Assembly: GCF_001667145.1 (NCBI RefSeq)
Contig: NZ_LZIF01000120.1
Location: forward strand, 27,360 to 91,359
Length of the DNA: 64,000 bases
Reading direction: 5' to 3'
From: Mycobacterium sp. 852002-51971_SCH5477799-a
Lineage (GTDB): Bacteria; Actinomycetota; Actinomycetes; Mycobacteriales; Mycobacteriaceae
Shown here: positions 9,080 to 18,279 of the stretch, in pieces
Layout of the letters: every line of letters begins with the position of its first letter
How positions within the stretch are numbered: the stretch's first letter is position 1
Notes under the pieces: model-generated
Database searches by the model: none
Told to the model about the DNA's origin: nothing
What the model saw: only the letters and a program-made list of their open reading frames with translations
Made by a program: the position numbers and the translations under genes

Positions 9080-9247
9080 ATGTTTCGTCGTCACCGCCCG
9101 ACGGCGCTGTCCGCCGATCCCAATTACCCGCGGCTGTGGCAGATCGTCAGCAAGAACAATCAAAACCGGTACAACGGATACCAAAAGAAGACGTCGCGAC
9201 CAATCGCTATCGTCGACATGGTCCCGAAAGGTGGAACAGCCCGGTAG
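9080..9247 (+). pseudogene. C-terminal fragment of a Ddn-like F420-dependent oxidoreductase
   Basis: A 55-codon frame contains ADPNYPRLWQIVSKNN then RYNGYQKKTSRPIAIV near the stop. This closely resembles the C-terminus of the deazaflavin (F420)-dependent nitroreductase-family proteins common in mycobacteria. Everything upstream that would carry the split-barrel fold is missing, so it is a truncated relic. It lies directly after the DUF4232 remnant and ends 9 bp before the convergent cyclase gene. The identification rests on motif memory only. Confidence 0.5.
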
Positions 9248-9256
9248 CCCCGCAGC

Positions 9257-10783
9257 TCAGGGGGCGGCGGGAGCTTCTAGGCCGAGAGTGAAGACCCGCA
9301 CCTCGGCCGATTTGCCCTTCAACGCGTGCGTTCCCCGGTCGAGGAGGCCGGGCGGTCGAGATGTCAGCGCGTCCACGCACGCGCCGGTGAGAAGGATCGC
9401 GTCACCGGTGGACTTAGTGAGCTGTTCGACGCGGGCGGCGACGTTGACGGTGTCGCCGATCAGGGTGAACTCCAGCTTGCTTGCGCCGCCGATGGTTCCG
9501 GCGATCACCTTACCGGTGTTGATGCCGATGCCGATGCGAAGCTGATCGCCGAACCGTGCGCCGACGAGGCGGTGGATCAGCACCGCCGCGGCGACCGCGG
9601 CATCGGCATGATCGGCAAGGTCGTTGGGGGCGCCAAAGAAGGCCAGCGCACCGTCGCCTAGGAACTTGTTGACGTGCCCACCGGCGTCGACGACAGCGGG
9701 CACGACGATCTCGAACAGCGCGTTGAGCCGGGCAACGGTGTCTTCGGCGGTGTTGGCCTCGGCGAACGGGGTGAAATCGCGGATGTCGACGAACATCACC
9801 GTCACCTCGCGGCGTTCTCCGGTGAACACGTCATCGCCCTGCTGAAGCAGCCGCGCCGCTAAGGCCGGGTCGACGTAGGTGCCGAACGCACTCTGAAGTC
9901 GTTGCCGCTCAGCCAAACCCGCCTGCATACGATTGAATGATGCGGCCAACGCGCCAAGGTCATCATCCTGAACCACCGGCAGCCGCTGGCTATAGTCGCC
10001 TGCCGCAACACGTTCGGCACCCTTGGCTAGGTCGCGAACGGGTTTCAGGGAGTGGGAAAACCCGATACCGACGGAGACCGGCACCGCGAAGGCAAGCGTC
10101 AGCGCGCATCCGATCACGACGGGCAGGATCGGGGCATCGCTAATTGGACCGAGCACGGTGGCGAACATGGCGCCACCAACGGCGTACCCGAACGCGGCCG
10201 CAACCATGGACATGTTTGACCGCGCGGCAAAACTCGGGCGCGAACGGGGCAGCGAATCGCCGATCCCGGTGTTGCCGGCAAGCGCGATTCTGACTGGGCG
10301 CAGTACCGCCTCCACGATGCTGTGAAAAGCGATCAGCTGGATCGCCGCTCCTATGACGGCGCCGCGGATGCCGTATTGGATCAATCGTGTCGATGTCGCT
10401 CCGGCGATCGCGCCGATAACGACGGACAACACCGCGGCCCATACCCCTGTTCCCCACACCGTTCGGGCAGTCGAACTGCGGGCGTAGTTATACGTGGCCT
10501 CAAGCGCGGCCGCTCGGTCGACGTCGCGGCCGGCTGACCACTGCTCCATGAGGCGCGCCCACGGGCGACCCGGAAGAATAATGATGCAGACAAGAACCAT
10601 CACGGCGACAACGCTGATGGCCGTCGCATCCGCGTAGCGATCGGACTTCTCAGAAGCGACGATCGGAAGCGACAAGAAGCTGAAGTAGATCGGAAACGAA
10701 ACGAGAAACGCGGCAGCGCACAGAGCCCACCAGTAATATCTCGCCCCGCAGCGCTCCCATATCCACTGCCAGATGCGGTCCAT
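9257..10783 (-). CDS. Membrane HAMP-domain class III adenylate cyclase
   Basis: About six transmembrane helices (residues 15-40, 55-72, 110-135, 140-160, 192-212, 220-242) lead into a HAMP linker (about 240-295) and a class III cyclase domain (about 325-500). The metal aspartates are Asp333 (FVDIRDF) and Asp377 (FLGDGAL). Lys436 and Asp444 (SKLEFTLIGD) are the adenine-specifying pair, and Asn447 and Arg451 are the transition-state residues, so it should be an active ATP cyclase. Its architecture matches Rv1318c-Rv1320c and Rv3645. It is absent from this place in M. tuberculosis and forms part of the accessory insert with the adjacent methyltransferase. Confidence 0.9.
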   Translation of the reverse strand: MDRIWQWIWERCGARYYWWALCAAAFLVSFPIYFSFLSLPIVASEKSDRYADATAISVVAVMVLVCIIILPGRPWARLMEQWSAGRDVDRAAALEATYNYARSSTARTVWGTGVWAAVLSVVIGAIAGATSTRLIQYGIRGAVIGAAIQLIAFHSIVEAVLRPVRIALAGNTGIGDSLPRSRPSFAARSNMSMVAAAFGYAVGGAMFATVLGPISDAPILPVVIGCALTLAFAVPVSVGIGFSHSLKPVRDLAKGAERVAAGDYSQRLPVVQDDDLGALAASFNRMQAGLAERQRLQSAFGTYVDPALAARLLQQGDDVFTGERREVTVMFVDIRDFTPFAEANTAEDTVARLNALFEIVVPAVVDAGGHVNKFLGDGALAFFGAPNDLADHADAAVAAAVLIHRLVGARFGDQLRIGIGINTGKVIAGTIGGASKLEFTLIGDTVNVAARVEQLTKSTGDAILLTGACVDALTSRPPGLLDRGTHALKGKSAEVRVFTLGLEAPAAP

Positions 10784-11296
10784 GCCGGGAGATTAAAGGG
10801 CGGCCGGCCGCGATGGGCGCAAAAGGCCGCATCTGTGCTGCCCCCGTGGGGGGTTGCCCGGATTCGGACCTGATGCTGTGCCGACGATTTTGCGGTGTGA
10901 GCTGGGTGTTCGTTACGTCTCGTTCCGGTTGTTCCCGGTTGCTACCTTTGGGTCGGTTCTCCGATGCCAGCACTTGGCGGCTGTGATGGCATACGTGCGC
11001 GAGCCGGGACCGGTGTACGAAGCGATGGCGCAACATTGTTGCGGCCGGGGATGTGATGATGACTTTCTTAGGCGCGCTGGCGCCGGCCGGGGCGTTGTGA
11101 GGCCGGCCTGCCAGTGCCACAGCGGCTGGGAAGGGTGGCGCGGTCACGGTCAGGCGCGGTCGTGTTGAGGACTGCTGGCGCTATCGCCTGACGACGGCGT
11201 GAGTCTCGTTGCCATGTACCGAGATTTCCGGGCCGGTCTCAGGGCTTTTATCAACCGTGACCGTGTGCGAGTCGCGGTGCTTGCCTGGTGAATGGG
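10784..11296 (+). other. Intergenic region without a supported gene
   Basis: This 513-bp stretch separates two leftward genes. Several short open frames exist on both strands, but none shows a recognisable domain, ribosome site or consistent codon bias. One minus-strand frame ending at 11181 (SVHGNETHAVVRR) has no start codon. The region may hold further decayed accessory sequence and the promoter of the cyclase gene. I saw no clear hairpin terminator. Confidence 0.5.
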
Positions 11297-12382
11297 CTAT
11301 GCGCGCCTGTCGGGTTTGTGGGCGACCAGGACGCTGCGATCACAGATGGTGGGGCGCTCGACGATATCGGCAAAGCCTACTGCGGTGGCAATTTTAGCGA
11401 GTTCGTATCTCGACCAACACTTTCCGAGGGTGGAGTGCATCAACAGAACCGAGTATTCGGCCACGGACAGTGGACCGCGTTTGTCTGAGTTGATGTGAGT
11501 GTCGTGGTCGAGTAACCAGCCCCCGGGGAGCAATGCCGCAAACGATGCGGCCAGCAACTGGGCGACTCGCTCGGCATCCCAATCGTGCAACACTTGCGAG
11601 TACAGGTGTACGTCGTAACCGTCGGGGAGCGGGTCGGTGAACATGTCGCCGGTGATGACTGAGATCCGGTCACTGAGGCCGCGTTCCCGCAGGAGCGTGC
11701 GGGCCGCCTCATCGACCGGTGGCCGCTCGAACACCGCCGCGCGGGTATCGGGGCGCCTGTCGATAATGGCACTCGCATAACTACCCGAACTGCCGCCGAT
11801 ATCGAGCAGGTTGCTGATCGGAAGGCTTTCGACAGCGCGTGCGAGTGCGGGGGCGAGAAAGGCGGCTCGAGCATCCATGGCCGCGGTGATCGTGGATGCG
11901 AATTGCGGGTCGGTCAGCCTGCCGGACCAATCGGCGTTGGCGGGTGCCCCGGCGGGTGACGCCGATATTGGTCCGGTCAGCTGCGCGCTGGCCCAAGGGG
12001 CCTGCTTGCCGGTTCGCAGCACTTGCCCAAGTTCGATGACCGCGGGCCGTTCGGCCAATGATCCGTAGTAGGGGCGCAAGTCGTAACGTGAACCGGCCAC
12101 GAGATGATGGCGCGCCGTTTCCGTGAGCTCTACGCGATCCCCGTCGACCACGTCGCGATCGATCAATCCCAGTGCGGCGCAGTAGGTGAGAAGGACGTCA
12201 GTGGGGCGCCTCGCCAGGTTTAACTCGCCAACTAGCTCGGATGCGCGAATTGGTCCGCGTTTGTCTAGCCAGGTGAACAGATCCAGGTCGGCCACGGCGG
12301 TAATCAACAGGTCGTTGGCGTATACGCCGTCGCGTATCCGATACAGCATTGTTGGATCAGGAACCGAGGCAGTTTCGTCCAT
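11297..12382 (-). CDS. SAM-dependent O-methyltransferase (COMT / family 2 type)
   Basis: The N-terminal winged-helix dimerisation domain (residues 10-100: MLYRIRDGVYANDLLITAVA) is followed by a Rossmann methyltransferase domain. SAM-binding motif I is LLDIGGSSGSYA (about 192-203), the acidic motif is VITGDMF, and the catalytic base is His266 in QVLHDWD. These are the marks of plant-COMT/polyketide O-methyltransferases acting on a phenolic or hydroxy substrate. The 361-residue length is normal. It stands alone beside the cyclase with no biosynthetic partner in view, so the substrate is open. It is not present here in M. tuberculosis. Confidence 0.88.
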   Translation of the reverse strand: MDETASVPDPTMLYRIRDGVYANDLLITAVADLDLFTWLDKRGPIRASELVGELNLARRPTDVLLTYCAALGLIDRDVVDGDRVELTETARHHLVAGSRYDLRPYYGSLAERPAVIELGQVLRTGKQAPWASAQLTGPISASPAGAPANADWSGRLTDPQFASTITAAMDARAAFLAPALARAVESLPISNLLDIGGSSGSYASAIIDRRPDTRAAVFERPPVDEAARTLLRERGLSDRISVITGDMFTDPLPDGYDVHLYSQVLHDWDAERVAQLLAASFAALLPGGWLLDHDTHINSDKRGPLSVAEYSVLLMHSTLGKCWSRYELAKIATAVGFADIVERPTICDRSVLVAHKPDRRA

Positions 12383-12438
12383 CAGATCAGCATGCCGGAT
12401 CGCTGCACTCTATTTGACTTGCCCTAGGGTCGATTGGC

Positions 12439-14067
12439 ATGCGTCGGATGTGGGGCTGGCCGGCTGTCGCTGCCGTCGTCATGCTGGCGGCCGCCGCACT
12501 GGCCGGGTGCGGCGGCGGCGTCCTCAGCCCGGATCTGGTGGTGGCCAACGGCGGGGAACCGCCGAACCCCCTGATTCCCACCGGCACCAACGACAGCCTG
12601 GGCGGCCGGATCCTCGATCGGCTGTTCGCCGGGCTGATGTCCTACGATGCCGCGGGAAATCCGTCACCGGAGGTGGCCCAGTCCGTCGATACCACCGACA
12701 ACGTCAGCTACCGGATCATCCTCAAACCCGGTTGGACGTTCACCGACGGCTCGCCGGTGACGGCACATTCATTCGTCGATGCCTGGAACTACGGCGCGCT
12801 GAGTACCAATGCCCAACTGCAGCAGAGCTTCTTCAGCCCGATCGACGGTTACGACGCCGTCGCCGGGCTGACCGCCGACGGCAAGCCGACGACCACCACC
12901 ATGTCCGGCCTGCAGGTGATCAACGACCGGGAGTTCACCGTTCGGCTGAAAGCGCCAACCATCGACTTCAAGTTGCGGCTGGGCCACAGCGCGTTCTATC
13001 CGCTGCCGCAGGCGGCCTTTCGGGACATGGGCGCTTTCGGGCAGCACCCGATTGGTAACGGCCCGTACAAACTCGCCGACGGCCCCGACGGGCCCGCGTG
13101 GGAACACAACGTCCGAATTGACCTGCGGCCCAATCCGGATTATCACGGCAACCGTAAACCCCGCAATAAGGGCCTGCGGTTCGAGTTCTACGCAAACCTG
13201 GACACCGCGTACGCCGACCTACTGTCGGGCAATCTCGATGTGCTGGATACGATCCCGTCCAGCGCGTTGACGATCTACAAGCGCGACCTGGGCGGCAACG
13301 CCGCCAGCGGGCCCGTCGCCGTTAGCCAATCGCTCGACACGCCGCTGCGGCTGCCCCATTTCGGCGGCGAGGAAGGCCGACTGCGCCGGCTCGCGTTGTC
13401 CGCGTCCATCAACCGCCCCCAGATATGTCAGCAGATCTTCAACAACACTCGCAGCCCCGCCCGCGATTTCACCGCCAGCTCGTTGCCGGGATTCGACCCG
13501 AACATTCCGGGCAGTGACGGATTGGACTTCAATCCCGAACGGGCGCGCGAACTCTGGGCCCAGGCGAACGCGATCTCGCCGTGGAGCGGGCGGTACGCCA
13601 TCGCCTATAACGCAGACAGCGGCCATCAGGAGTGGGTGGACGCGGTGGCCAACAGCATCAAGAACGTGCTGGGCATCGACGCCGTCGGCGCGCCGCAACC
13701 CACCTTCGCGGGGTTTCGCACGCAGATCACCAACCGTACGATCGACACCGCGTTCCGGGCCGGCTGGATAGGCGACTACCCGTCGATGATCGAGTTCCTC
13801 GCCCCGTTGTACGCCACCGGTGCGGGATCCAACGACGTCGGATATTCCAGCCGCCAATTTGACGCTGGACTGGCCGCGGCCGAGGCGGCTCCCGACCTAC
13901 GCCGGGCCGACGTGCTGGTGAACGTCGCTCAACGAATCCTGTTGCGCGACATGCCCGCCGTGCCGCTGTGGTACTACATCGCCGTGGTCGGGTGGTCACC
14001 GGAGATCAGCGCCGTCAAGGTCACCTGGAACGGGCTGCCCGACTACGAGAATCTTGTCAAGGGTTAA
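12439..14067 (+). CDS. dppA: Peptide-binding lipoprotein of the Dpp ABC importer
   Basis: Family 5 solute-binding lipoprotein. The signal peptide ends in the lipobox LAGC (Cys24), so the mature protein is tethered to the outer face of the membrane. The body shows the family features GRILDRLFAGLMSYD, FTDGSPVTAHSFVDAWNYGA and a C-terminal DMPAVPLWYY. It is the first gene of dppABCD, 3 bp before dppB. In M. tuberculosis this permease (Rv3666c-Rv3663c) takes up dipeptides and has been linked to haem use. The start is an ATG directly before the signal peptide. Confidence 0.93.
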   Translation: MRRMWGWPAVAAVVMLAAAALAGCGGGVLSPDLVVANGGEPPNPLIPTGTNDSLGGRILDRLFAGLMSYDAAGNPSPEVAQSVDTTDNVSYRIILKPGWTFTDGSPVTAHSFVDAWNYGALSTNAQLQQSFFSPIDGYDAVAGLTADGKPTTTTMSGLQVINDREFTVRLKAPTIDFKLRLGHSAFYPLPQAAFRDMGAFGQHPIGNGPYKLADGPDGPAWEHNVRIDLRPNPDYHGNRKPRNKGLRFEFYANLDTAYADLLSGNLDVLDTIPSSALTIYKRDLGGNAASGPVAVSQSLDTPLRLPHFGGEEGRLRRLALSASINRPQICQQIFNNTRSPARDFTASSLPGFDPNIPGSDGLDFNPERARELWAQANAISPWSGRYAIAYNADSGHQEWVDAVANSIKNVLGIDAVGAPQPTFAGFRTQITNRTIDTAFRAGWIGDYPSMIEFLAPLYATGAGSNDVGYSSRQFDAGLAAAEAAPDLRRADVLVNVAQRILLRDMPAVPLWYYIAVVGWSPEISAVKVTWNGLPDYENLVKG

Positions 14068-14070
14068 GAC

Positions 14071-14997
14071 ATGGGCTGGTACGTCGTGCGCAGGATCGCC
14101 GTCATGGTGCCCGTTTTCCTGGGCGCCACCTTGCTCATCTACGGCATGGTCTTCCTGCTGCCCGGCGACCCCCTGGCCGCCATCGCCGGGGACCGGCCGC
14201 TGACCCCGGCGGTTGCCGCCGCGCTTCGGGCGCGCTATCACCTCGACGATCCGTTCATCGTGCAGTATCTGCGCTACCTGGGCGGCGTCGTGCACGGCGA
14301 CCTGGGCCGCGCCTATTCCGGGTTGCCGGTCAGCGCCGTTCTGGCACATGCGTTTCCGGTCACGATCCGGCTCGCGCTGATCGCTTTGATCGTGGAGGCC
14401 GTGCTGGGCGTCGGGTTTGGCGTGATCTGCGGGCTGCGTCAAGGGGGGCTGTTCGATGCCACGGTGCTGATTGCCGGGCTGATGATCATCGCGATACCGA
14501 TCTTCGTCCTGGGCTTTCTGGCCCAGTTCCTGTTTGGGGTCAAGTTGGGCGTCGCGCCGGTCACCGTCGGCGAACGGGCGACGTTCGTGCGCCTGCTGCT
14601 TCCCGGAATCGTCTTGGGCTCTGTCTCGTTCGCCTACGTCGTACGGTTGACGCGATCCGCCGTGGCGGCCAACGCGCACACCGACTACGTCCGCACCGCC
14701 ACCGCCAAGGGGTTGTCGCGCCCACGGGTGGTGACCGTGCACATCCTGCGCAACTCGCTGATCCCGGTCGTGACCTTCCTGGGCGCCGACCTGGGTGCGC
14801 TGATGGGCGGAGCCATTGTGACCGAGGGGATTTTCAACATTCATGGTGTCGGCGGCGTGCTCTATCAGGCGGTCACCCGGCAGGAAGCGCCGACCGTGGT
14901 GTCGATCGTGACGGTGCTGGTCCTGATCTATCTGGTGACCAACCTGGCGGTGGATCTGCTCTATGCGGCCCTGGACCCGAGGATCCGCTATGGCTGA
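14071..14997 (+). CDS. dppB: Dpp ABC importer permease subunit B
   Basis: Integral membrane permease with six predicted helices. The N-terminal VVRRIAVMVPVFLGATLLIY is typical of DppB/OppB, and the cytoplasmic coupling (EAA) loop lies around YVRTATAKGLSRPRVVTVHI. It pairs with DppC to form the channel. It follows dppA by 3 bp, and its stop overlaps the dppC start. The 308-residue length is normal for the family. Confidence 0.93.
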   Translation: MGWYVVRRIAVMVPVFLGATLLIYGMVFLLPGDPLAAIAGDRPLTPAVAAALRARYHLDDPFIVQYLRYLGGVVHGDLGRAYSGLPVSAVLAHAFPVTIRLALIALIVEAVLGVGFGVICGLRQGGLFDATVLIAGLMIIAIPIFVLGFLAQFLFGVKLGVAPVTVGERATFVRLLLPGIVLGSVSFAYVVRLTRSAVAANAHTDYVRTATAKGLSRPRVVTVHILRNSLIPVVTFLGADLGALMGGAIVTEGIFNIHGVGGVLYQAVTRQEAPTVVSIVTVLVLIYLVTNLAVDLLYAALDPRIRYG

Positions 14998-15853
14998 GCA
15001 TTCCGGCTTTTGGGGCGAGACCTGGCGCAAGCTGCACCGCCGTCCGAAATTCGTCGTCGCCGCCGTGCTGATCTTCCTCATTCTGCTTGTCGCGCTGTGT
15101 CCCTCGTTGTTCACCCACGGCGACCCCAGCTATGCCGATCCGAGCCAAAGTCTGCGCAGCCCTTCGGCGGCGCACTGGTTCGGCACAGACCTGCAGGGCC
15201 ACGACATCTACACGCGCACCATCTACGGGGCGCGCGCGTCGGTGACCGTCGGGCTGGGCGCCACACTGCTGGTCTTCTTCGTCGGCGGGGCGCTGGGCGC
15301 ATTGGCCGGCTTCTACGGAGGCTGGCTCGACGCGGTCGTCTCCCGCGTCACCGACATCTTTTTCGGCCTGCCGCTGCTGTTGGCCGCGATCGTCCTCATG
15401 CAGGTTCTGCACCATCGCACGGTGTGGACGGTGATCGCCATCCTGGCGTTGTTCGGTTGGCCGCAGATAGCCAGGATCGCTCGTGGCGCGGTGCTGGAGG
15501 TGCGCGGCAGCGATTATGTGCTCGCGGCCAAAGCGTTGGGGCTGAGCAGGTTTCAGACGCTGCTGCGTCATGCACTGCCCAACGCGGTGGGACCGGTGAT
15601 CGCGATGTCCACGATTGCGTTGGGGGCCTTCATCGTCACCGAGGCCACGCTGTCCTATCTCGGCGTCGGGCTGCCCACCTCGGTGGTCTCGTGGGGTGGC
15701 GACATCAACCTCGCCCAGACGCGGCTGCGGGCCGGTTCGCCCATCCTGTTCTATCCCGCCGGTGCACTGGCGACGACGGTGCTGGCGTTCATGATGATGG
15801 GCGACGCCCTGCGCGACGCCCTCGATCCGGCCTCGCGGGCGAGGCGCGCATGA
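14990..15853 (+). CDS. dppC: Dpp ABC importer permease subunit C
   Basis: Second channel subunit. It has an N-terminal OppC-type segment with one helix (about residues 20-40), the typical HWFGTDLQGHDIYTRTIYGA stretch, then five helices with an EAA loop around YVLAAKALGLSRFQTLLRHA. The ATG at 14990 overlaps the last codons of dppB by 8 bp, and the stop overlaps dppD by ATGA, so translation is coupled throughout. The product is 287 residues. Confidence 0.93.
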   Translation: MAEHSGFWGETWRKLHRRPKFVVAAVLIFLILLVALCPSLFTHGDPSYADPSQSLRSPSAAHWFGTDLQGHDIYTRTIYGARASVTVGLGATLLVFFVGGALGALAGFYGGWLDAVVSRVTDIFFGLPLLLAAIVLMQVLHHRTVWTVIAILALFGWPQIARIARGAVLEVRGSDYVLAAKALGLSRFQTLLRHALPNAVGPVIAMSTIALGAFIVTEATLSYLGVGLPTSVVSWGGDINLAQTRLRAGSPILFYPAGALATTVLAFMMMGDALRDALDPASRARRA

Positions 15854-17460
15854 CCGCGCGTGAGCCACTGTTGAGGGTCGAGGGCCTGGAAGTCAGGTTC
15901 GGCAACCACACTCCCGCGGTAGGCGGGGTAGACCTGAGCATCCAGCGCGGCCAAACCGTCGCCGTGGTCGGCGAGTCGGGATGCGGAAAATCCACGACGG
16001 CTGCCGCGATACTCGGGCTGCTGCCGCCAGGGGGCCGAATCACGGCCGGCCGCATCATTTTTGATGGCCTGGACCTCACCTCCGCCGACCGGCGGCTGCT
16101 GCGGACGATCCGAGGGCGTCGCATCGGCTACGTGCCTCAAGACCCGATGACCAACCTCAACCCTGTGTGGAAGGTCGGCTTTCAAATCTCAGAAGCGTTG
16201 CGGATCAACACCGATGGCCGCGCGGACAGGCGTCGGGCGGCGGAGCTGCTCGCCCAGGCCGGCATGTCGGATCCTGCGAAGCAGGCCGTTAAGTATCCGC
16301 ACCAATTGTCGGGCGGCATGTGCCAGCGCGCGCTGATCGCCATCGGTTTGGCGGGCCGCCCGCAGTTGCTGATCGCCGACGAACCGACATCGGCCCTCGA
16401 CGTCACGGTGCAACGGCAGGTGCTCGATCACCTCGCGCGCCTCACCGACGAGCTGGGCACCGGGCTGCTGCTGATCACGCACGATCTGGCCCTGGCCGCC
16501 GAACGGTCGGAGCGGATCGTCGTCATCCATCGCGGCGTCGTGGTGGAATCCGGTGCCGCACATACTATTTTGCGCAATCCGCAACATGAGTACACGCAGC
16601 GTTTGGTGGCCGCGGCCCCGGCACTGGCGCGCGGGAGCCGGCCGGTCGCCGCCCGGACCGACGACATCCTCATCGGCTCGGATCTCACCAAGGTCTACCG
16701 GGATTCGCACGGCGCACCGTGGCGGCGTGGCGAGTTCCGCGCCGTCGACGCGGTGTCGTTCCGGCTGCAGCGGGCCCGCACCCTGGCTATCGTCGGTGAA
16801 TCCGGCTCCGGCAAGTCGACGGTGGCCCGCATGGCGCTGGGTCTGCTCCGACCCACCTCCGGCACCGTCGTTTTCGATGGCACGCCGATCTCCGACGGCA
16901 TGGGCCGGGAGGCCATGATGGCCTTTCGCCGGCGCGTGCAGCCGGTGTTCCAAAACCCCTACAGCAGCCTGGATCCCATGTACTCGGTCTTTCGCGCCAT
17001 CGAGGAGCCGCTGCGCGTTCACCGCGTCGGTGACCGCAAACACCGCGAGAAAGCCGTGCGCGAACTCGTCGACCAGGTGGCGCTGCCGTCGTCGGTGCTG
17101 AGCAGGTTGCCACGTGAGCTGTCTGGCGGCCAACGCCAGCGGGTCGCGATCGCGCGGGCGCTGGCGTTGCGGCCGGACGTCCTGGTGTGTGACGAGGCGG
17201 TGTCGGCACTCGACGTCTTGGTACAAGCGCAGATACTCGACTTGCTGGCGCAGCTGCAGGCCGAACTCGGCCTGGCCTACCTGTTCATCAGCCACGACCT
17301 GGCGGTGATCCGGCAGATCGCCGACGACGTCCTGGTCATGCGGGCGGGCCGCGTCGTGGAGCAGGCGCCCACCGAGCGCCTGTTCATCGCCCCCGGGCAC
17401 GAATACACCCGGCAGTTGCTGGACGCCATCCCGCATGCCCGAAGACCCCGACGGGGATAG
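15850..17460 (+). CDS. dppD: Dpp importer ATPase, two fused ABC domains
   Basis: One 536-residue polypeptide carries both nucleotide-binding domains. Domain 1 has Walker A GESGCGKST, signature LSGGM and Walker B LLIADEPTSALD. Domain 2 has Walker A GESGSGKST, signature LSGGQRQR and LVCDEAVSALD. Each ends with the Opp/Dpp C-terminal extension (HEYTQRL, HEYTRQLL). In enterobacteria these are two proteins (DppD and DppF); the fusion is usual in mycobacteria. Domain 1's LSGGM replaces the usual glutamine of LSGGQ, so the two sites may not be equivalent. Confidence 0.94.
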   Translation: MTAREPLLRVEGLEVRFGNHTPAVGGVDLSIQRGQTVAVVGESGCGKSTTAAAILGLLPPGGRITAGRIIFDGLDLTSADRRLLRTIRGRRIGYVPQDPMTNLNPVWKVGFQISEALRINTDGRADRRRAAELLAQAGMSDPAKQAVKYPHQLSGGMCQRALIAIGLAGRPQLLIADEPTSALDVTVQRQVLDHLARLTDELGTGLLLITHDLALAAERSERIVVIHRGVVVESGAAHTILRNPQHEYTQRLVAAAPALARGSRPVAARTDDILIGSDLTKVYRDSHGAPWRRGEFRAVDAVSFRLQRARTLAIVGESGSGKSTVARMALGLLRPTSGTVVFDGTPISDGMGREAMMAFRRRVQPVFQNPYSSLDPMYSVFRAIEEPLRVHRVGDRKHREKAVRELVDQVALPSSVLSRLPRELSGGQRQRVAIARALALRPDVLVCDEAVSALDVLVQAQILDLLAQLQAELGLAYLFISHDLAVIRQIADDVLVMRAGRVVEQAPTERLFIAPGHEYTRQLLDAIPHARRPRRG

Positions 17461-17471
17461 GTTGTGAAGTT

Positions 17472-18230
17472 GTGACAGCCGACCCGCTGGCCCCCCTGAT
17501 GGCACTGCCCGGCGTCGCCGAGGCCAGCGACCGGGCCCGCGACGCGCTGGGGCGTGCCCACCGCCACCGCGCCAACCTGCGAGGATGGCCGGTGACCGCC
17601 GCCGAGGCGGCGCTGCGGGCGGCGCGCGCGTCGTCGGTGCTGGACGGCGGCCCCGTTCGGCTGGAGGACCTCGCCGATGCCGGGCAGATCAGCGATCCGG
17701 TGTTCGGGGGAGCGCTGCGGGTCGCCCAGGAGCTGGAGGGCGGCGAGGGTCCGCTGGTGCGGACCTGGGAGCGGGCACCCCTGCAGGCACTGGCGCGCTT
17801 GCACATGCTGGCCGCCGCGGACTTGGCCGACGAGGATCGACTGGGACGACCACGTCCCGACAGCGACGTGCGGGCGCGTCTGGCATTGCTGGCGGACATC
17901 GTTGGTGGGCGCACCCAGGTCCCGGCGCCGGTGGTCGCCGCCGTCGCGCACGGAGAACTGCTGGCTCTGCGGCCTTTTGGCAGCGCGGACGGCGTGGTGG
18001 CACGCGCAGTGGCGCGATTGGTCACCATCGCCAGCGGGCTGGACCCACATGGGCTGGGAGTTCCCGAGGTCAGTTGGATGCGTCAACCCGCCGCGTATCG
18101 CGACGCCGCGCAGGAATTCGCCGAAGGCACACCGCGGGGTGTCGGAGCCTGGCTGGTGCTGTGTTGCCGTGCGATGAAAGCCGGTGCGCAGGAGGCTGTG
18201 TCGATCGCCGACGCGATGTCGAACCGATAG
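17472..18230 (+). CDS. Fic-like protein with degenerate catalytic motif (Rv3662c-like)
   Basis: A 252-residue soluble protein, mostly alpha-helical, starting at GTG 11 bp after dppD. Around residues 160-180 the stretch LRPFGSADGVVAR aligns with the Fic active-site motif HPFx(D/E)GNGRxxR, but Arg replaces the catalytic His and the GNGR core is changed. Near residue 54, SSVLDG resembles the Fic inhibitory motif (S/T)xxxE(G/N). I infer a Fic-fold protein that has lost AMP-transfer activity or changed chemistry. In M. tuberculosis the gene is a conserved hypothetical in the same place. The function is unknown and the Fic link is my own reading. Confidence 0.6.
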   Translation: MTADPLAPLMALPGVAEASDRARDALGRAHRHRANLRGWPVTAAEAALRAARASSVLDGGPVRLEDLADAGQISDPVFGGALRVAQELEGGEGPLVRTWERAPLQALARLHMLAAADLADEDRLGRPRPDSDVRARLALLADIVGGRTQVPAPVVAAVAHGELLALRPFGSADGVVARAVARLVTIASGLDPHGLGVPEVSWMRQPAAYRDAAQEFAEGTPRGVGAWLVLCCRAMKAGAQEAVSIADAMSNR

Positions 18231-18279
18231 CTGGAGCGGTTGCCGACCGCCAGGGAAGTGGCACCGGAAAGGGACCGGA

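Noticed and set aside
10854..11168. 104-codon open frame between the cyclase and the methyltransferase
   Set aside because: No motif, no ribosome site and unusual composition rich in Cys and Arg.
11181..11292. Minus-strand fragment ending SVHGNETHAVVRR after the methyltransferase
   Set aside because: No start codon and overlaps the methyltransferase end in another frame; it may be a relic but cannot be supported.
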